Of a stretch of 9,017 bases of DNA, positions 6,225 to 9,017 are shown one piece after another; positions within the stretch are counted from its first letter, which is position 1; each line of letters begins with the position of its first letter. Location: assembly GCA_025999115.1 (NCBI GenBank), contig BNWW01000070.1, positions 1 through 9,017 on the forward strand, read 5' to 3'. Made by a program: the position numbers and the translations under genes. Under the pieces are notes generated by a model. That model ran no database searches. It was not told the origin of the DNA and saw only the letters and a program-made list of their open reading frames with translations. Origin of the DNA: Bacteroidia bacterium (GTDB taxonomy: Bacteria; Bacteroidota; Bacteroidia; Bacteroidales; Azobacteroidaceae).

Positions 6225-7232
6225 ATGAACAACGAAAAACAATTCAACGAAAAAATCAGGCAAATCGGACTTTTACTCGTAATTGTCTTTTTTGCCTGTT
6301 TGATTATCGAGCAGTTACGCTATTTTGCCGGCGCGATGTTGGGTGCATTTACCTTTTATATCATTTTGCGCAAACCCTATCGCCTGATGATTCGCAAAGG
6401 TTGGAATAAAACATTGGCTACTACCATTTTAATGATTGTTTCTTGCCTGATATTATTATTGTTTTTGGGTGGAATCACGTCCGTTTTATATAGTCGTTTT
6501 AAGGATTTTCAACCGCAAATAATCGTCAATACATTGGATAATGTGCATCAATGGTGTATTGAAAAATGGAATTATAATATTTTTTCGGAAGAACTGATAC
6601 AGAAAGGAGTCGCTTTTGCCGGACAAATTATTCCGAAATTGCTCTCGGCTTCGGGCAGCGTTTTGGCCAATGTGGGAATGATGATGTTTATTTTGTTTTT
6701 CATGTTAAGTCAAAGCCTTGAATTTGAGAAATTTATCGAACAACTAATTCCCTTGCATCCCGAAAATACGCAATCCGTGAAAACCGAAGCCAATTCCATT
6801 ATTTTGGCTAATGCGATTGGTATTCCGTTAGTTATGATCGGTCAAGGCCTTACCGCAGCGCTGGCGTATTGGATTTTCGATGCGGGCGACCCAGTTATTT
6901 GGGGGCTTTTTACCGGCTTTTGCGGTCTGATTCCCGTAGTTGGAACCGGTGTAGTCTGGTTGCCGATTGCAATTAATTTGATTTTAGGCGGTCAAATCTG
7001 GCAAGGCATCGGCTTAATTGTTTACGGAGCCGCCGTCATTTCTAATGTTGATAATGTGGTGCGTATGGTGTTCTTACAGAAAAAAGCCAACATCCATCCT
7101 TTATTAACCATTTTCGGAATCCTTTTCGGAATGAACTTATTCGGTTTTTGGGGCATTATTTTTGGCCCGCTCCTTTTATCCGGTTTCTTTTTGATACTCA
7201 AAATTTACAAAAAAGAATTTTTTACCACTTGA
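6225..7232 (+). CDS. AI-2E family membrane transporter (PF01594)
   Basis: A 335-residue inner-membrane protein. Hydrophobic helices are visible at about 14-29, 32-48, 63-87, 147-163, 192-218, 224-254, 257-275 and 290-325, with a soluble stretch at about 90-140. GFCGLIPVVGTGVVWLPIAI (231-250) and the C-terminal NVDNVVR...ANIHPLLTIFGILFG...GFWGIIFGPLL pattern are typical of the AI-2E (YdiK/PerM/TqsA) family. Members are described as exporters of autoinducer-2, as other effluxers, or as Na+/H+ antiporters; the substrate cannot be read from sequence. It starts 5 nt after galE and is the last gene of the operon. No convincing terminator follows in 7233-7360. Confidence 0.9.
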   Translation: MNNEKQFNEKIRQIGLLLVIVFFACLIIEQLRYFAGAMLGAFTFYIILRKPYRLMIRKGWNKTLATTILMIVSCLILLLFLGGITSVLYSRFKDFQPQIIVNTLDNVHQWCIEKWNYNIFSEELIQKGVAFAGQIIPKLLSASGSVLANVGMMMFILFFMLSQSLEFEKFIEQLIPLHPENTQSVKTEANSIILANAIGIPLVMIGQGLTAALAYWIFDAGDPVIWGLFTGFCGLIPVVGTGVVWLPIAINLILGGQIWQGIGLIVYGAAVISNVDNVVRMVFLQKKANIHPLLTIFGILFGMNLFGFWGIIFGPLLLSGFFLILKIYKKEFFTT

Positions 7233-7360
7233 AGTTTATACAATTTCTTCTTTTGTTTTTATTTGCGAAAAAGTTTGTAACAAAAGCATTTATGCCGGTT
7301 TCAGCGTAGGATTTTCAACAGTAAGTACTTATCGCAGAGCGATTCTATTATTGTAGCACG

Positions 7361-7963
7361 TTGAATAATACCCACACATCTCCCATCAACCTTTTCGCAG
7401 GTTTGATGAGTGTAAATGCACAAGTTCGTATCGGAAGTAATGCAGAGCCGAACGCTTCGGCTGTTTTGGACTTGAATGCAACGGATGCAACGAATAATAA
7501 TTCATTGGGTTTGGCTTTGCCGAGAGTTTCGTTGTCGTCTTTGACGGCGAAAATTCATGGGACGGATACACCGCCGGAAGGAATGTTGGTTTACAATACC
7601 ACAGTTACACCGGGCGTGGGAGTTTATTGTTGGAAAGGCGGCACAAATGGTGCATGGGAAAAAATTGAAAACACAGCCTATTCAGCCGACGATACAACAT
7701 TGAGTATGAACAGTACAACTTTTTCGGTAAAAGATGGTGGGATTACCGCTGCTAAATTAAATCGTATGGGAGCAAGTAGCGGTCAGGTATTGCGTTATAC
7801 CGGCACAGCTTGGGCGCCTGCAACATTGAATACGAGCGGAGGTGGAGGTGTTTTTTTTACGAGCGCCCGACGGTTGCTTCCACCGGGTGTGATGGTTCTC
7901 TTATTTTCATGGGAGTGTTTGATTACGCAGATGGTACACCCGGTGATGTTGCCAAAGATGTAA
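7361..7963 (+). pseudogene. Secreted DGR-target-like protein, 5' fragment (frameshifted)
   Basis: The frame opens with TTG at 7361; the next start is an ATG at 7406. Residues 11-20 (LFAGLMSVNA, then Q) look like the end of a signal peptide, but the basic start and the first half of its hydrophobic core are absent. The preceding codons in all three frames do not supply them, so the 5' end appears replaced. The mature part starts VRIGSNAEPNASAVLDLNAT and continues with PRVSLSSL, GMLVYNT and GVGVYCWKGGTNGAWEKI. These are typical of exported Bacteroidota proteins, often with tail-fibre-like repeats. A glycine run (SGGGGV) leads to a T8 tract at 7851-7858, where the frame should change. Codons after 7858 in this frame are out of phase and meaningless, so the real coding part ends there. 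Confidence 0.65.
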
Positions 7964-8427
7964 CTAATGCCGCCAATAATTCTGATCATGGGACTTTGCC
8001 TACTTTCGTATCTTCTCTTCTAATGGGCGCAGATTTCAGTAGCAATGAAAATTACTACCTCTGTGTTTATAAGAAAGACGGTAATAAGGGTGCTGTCACT
8101 ACTTGGGAGAATGCCGTCAATAAGTGCGCAGACGGTTCTTACGCAGACGGTTCAACAGGTTGGTATCTTCCGAATGCGAGAGAGTTAAAAGTTATCTATG
8201 AAGCCCTTAAGATAGAAGGAGACGGCCTTTCGTATTATCAACTTGTAAGCAGGGGTATCATGCTTTCTTATACGGAGGGTATGGCTTCGAACTACTATTG
8301 GAGTAGTATGGAGGTTTCAGCGACGAACGCTTGGCGCTTCAGTTTCGCTACTGGGATCTACGACCACAACCCCTCTAAGGCATCCAACAACTATGTTCGC
8401 TGTGTCAGGAGGATATCATCTATTTAG
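7810..8427 (+). pseudogene. Secreted DGR-target-like protein, 3' fragment with DUF1566/lectin-like variable domain
   Basis: Coding sense begins just after the T8 tract (about 7852; residues 15 on: FFYERPTVASTGCDGS). The first 14 residues are out of phase with the 5' fragment. A run of nine or six T instead of eight would join the frames. The domain is of the DUF1566 / Lcl_C type, with a C-type-lectin-like fold used for ligand binding. It has GWYLPNARELKVIYEAL at 117-133, NYYWSSMEVSATNAWRFSFA at 161-180 and the ending NNYVRCVRRI at 193-202. This family is a frequent target of diversity-generating retroelements in Bacteroidota, with the variable residues in the last 40. TAG at 8425-8427 is followed within 160 nt by the remains of a DGR-type reverse transcriptase. 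Confidence 0.68.
8290..8412 (+). other. Putative DGR variable region (VR)
   Basis: This is the 3' end of the DUF1566-type domain, codons for NYYWSS to CVRR. At 8356-8373 six codons in a row end in C with mixed first and second bases: ATC TAC GAC CAC AAC CCC. All could come from one repeated AAC template by change of adenines only, the pattern left by DGR adenine-directed mutagenesis. Further AAC codons occur at 8326-8328 and 8386-8391. No matching template repeat is present in the window. Confidence 0.5.
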
Positions 8428-8582
8428 CAATTTAACAATTTTAGTTTAAACAAATTGGAAAACAAGTGCCATGATGTCCATAATCAATCATTATCCAACA
8501 AGAGGAACAAAATTACAATTCGGTTCATTTATATCAAGGAAAGCAGTTTCTGGAAATCTTACGAGCAAAGCCCCTTTAAGAT

Positions 8583-8777
8583 TTGCCCTGTTGGAATACA
8601 ATTATCCGCAGCCGGAAATTAAGCGAAGATGAAATCCGTCATTTTCAGGCGGCTGCCAACTCGTATTTCGGCTTCATGCGGCATTACAAAACGTTTCATT
8701 TGCGGAAGAAAATGCTTTACCGGATGTCGGCTTGGTTTGACAGGGTTTTAGGCCGGCTAAGGCTTATACAAAATTAG
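8583..8777 (+). pseudogene. C-terminal remnant of a DGR-type reverse transcriptase
   Basis: The frame gives 64 codons from a TTG at 8583. From about residue 14 it reads LSEDEIRHFQAAANSYFGFM, then RHYKTFHLRKKML. The NSYxGxxRHY-x(4)-LRKK pattern is, to my knowledge, characteristic of the extreme C terminus of DGR reverse transcriptases. The fingers and palm with the YxDD active site are missing, and a stop codon (8577-8579) lies just upstream in frame, so this is a broken end piece. It stands at the place where the RT lies in complete DGRs, downstream of the variable target gene. It reaches TAG at 8775-8777. The 155 nt between the two show neither a template repeat nor an accessory (avd) gene. 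Confidence 0.62.
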
Positions 8778-8866
8778 CATTTCGAAAATAATCAGCAATT
8801 ACAAAAAAATATTCCATTGATTTTCAGTCTTTTGGTATCTTCTCCTCAAAAAAATCTTTCAATAAA

Positions 8867-8898
8867 TTTGGAGTGTAAATAAAAAGTATTTACCTTTG
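8867..8898 (+). promoter_or_regulatory. Strong Bacteroidota-type promoter, probably of an rRNA operon
   Basis: TTTG at 8867-8870, a 20-nt spacer and TACCTTTG at 8891-8898 match both consensus boxes fully, with an AT-rich spacer. No open frame begins in the 119 nt that follow. This and the downstream leader features suggest a stable RNA operon. Confidence 0.75.
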
Positions 8899-8899
8899 C

Positions 8900-8936
8900 A
8901 TCCGCTTTCCCGAAAAGGGGTATAAACAAAGCGGAT
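8900..8936 (+). promoter_or_regulatory. Hairpin at the 5' end of the leader transcript
   Basis: ATCCGCTTT at 8900-8908 pairs perfectly with AAAGCGGAT at 8928-8936. Inside it CCC at 8909-8911 can pair with GGG at 8917-8919 around GAAAA. The left arm begins right after the TACCTTTG box, so part of it may be upstream of the transcription start. The repeat could act in DNA (protein binding) or in RNA. Confidence 0.6.
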
Positions 8937-9017
8937 AGCGATCTTTGAAACATTTCCATACAACGTAGTACAAGCCAAGCAATTGGGAATATAGACTCAA
9001 GTCAAGAATAAATGTGA
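8937..9017 (+). other. Probable 16S rRNA leader with boxA-like element
   Basis: CGATCTTTGAAACA at 8939-8952 resembles the antitermination boxA of rRNA leaders (E. coli TGCTCTTTAACAA). The following AC-rich stretch with GTAGTACAAG resembles Bacteroidota rRNA leaders that I recall. No protein frame and no tRNA fold is seen. The 16S gene itself is not in the window, so this rests on leader similarity and the promoter. Confidence 0.55.

Noticed and set aside
7253..7288. Terminator after the AI-2E gene (CTTTTGTT / AACAAAAG)
   Set aside because: The stem is short and AT-rich with a long loop and no T run after it.
7229..7309. Hydrophobic 26-codon frame from a TTG overlapping the AI-2E stop (KFIQFLLLFLFAKKF...)
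   Set aside because: It resembles a signal peptide but ends in a stop, is in a different frame from the secreted protein, and T-rich DNA gives such peptides by chance.
8428..8457. AT-rich inverted repeat CAATTT...AAATTG just after the target stop, as a DGR hairpin
   Set aside because: Only six A/T-dominated pairs with an 18-nt loop; known DGR hairpins are GC-rich with tight loops.
8428..8582. Template repeat for the DGR
   Set aside because: I compared this gap with 8290-8412 and found no A-rich copy of the variable region, nor elsewhere on either strand by eye.
8471..8632. Small frame of 53 codons (MMSIINHYPTRGTKL...)
   Set aside because: It resembles no family I know, overlaps the RT stub in another frame and has no promoter or ribosome binding site; probably chance or scrambled remnant.

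Overview
The window looks like chromosomal DNA of a Bacteroidota bacterium, most likely order Bacteroidales. The evidence is repeated promoter-like sequences of the TTTG-N19/20-TAnnTTTG type (1475-1505, 8867-8898, partial at 4199-4206), weak or absent Shine-Dalgarno sites, and typical gene families: a DUF4143 ATPase, a TapB/DUF3108-like secreted protein, a lipoprotein-type TPR sensor kinase with a LuxR-type regulator, a four-helix 23S-IVS protein, and a T-rich secreted DUF1566-type protein.

Layout. The left third lies on the minus strand: a secreted protein cut by the window edge (1-188), a rho-independent terminator (217-259), a DUF4143 AAA ATPase with its own promoter (278-1435), a block of degenerate heptamer repeats (1551-1645) and a TapB-like secreted protein (1630-2592). 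A divergent control region (2593-2779) follows, holding two near-identical 18-bp dyads in a perfect 21-bp inverted repeat.

The plus strand from 2780 to 4160 is a wrecked two-component locus. A TPR histidine kinase is frameshifted by a 10-bp tandem duplication and has lost its kinase core. A heptamer repeat array follows, then a four-helix IVS-family gene with a premature stop. That gene is fused in frame to the DNA-binding end of a LuxR-type response regulator whose receiver domain is gone.

Next is an intact, tightly packed operon: thioredoxin reductase (trxB), UDP-glucose 4-epimerase (galE) and an AI-2E family membrane protein (4227-7232).

From 7361 to 8777 there is what I read as the remains of a diversity-generating retroelement (DGR). 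A secreted target protein with a C-terminal DUF1566/C-type-lectin-like variable region is broken by a shift at a T8 run. After it comes only the C-terminal end of a DGR-type reverse transcriptase. I found no template repeat and no accessory gene. The window ends in a strong promoter, a 9-bp hairpin and a boxA-like leader that look like the start of a ribosomal RNA operon; the 16S gene would lie past the right edge.

Two separate loci are therefore decaying by small indels and larger deletions, beside intact housekeeping genes. A misassembly or sequencing-error explanation must be excluded for the T8 shift and the deletion junctions.
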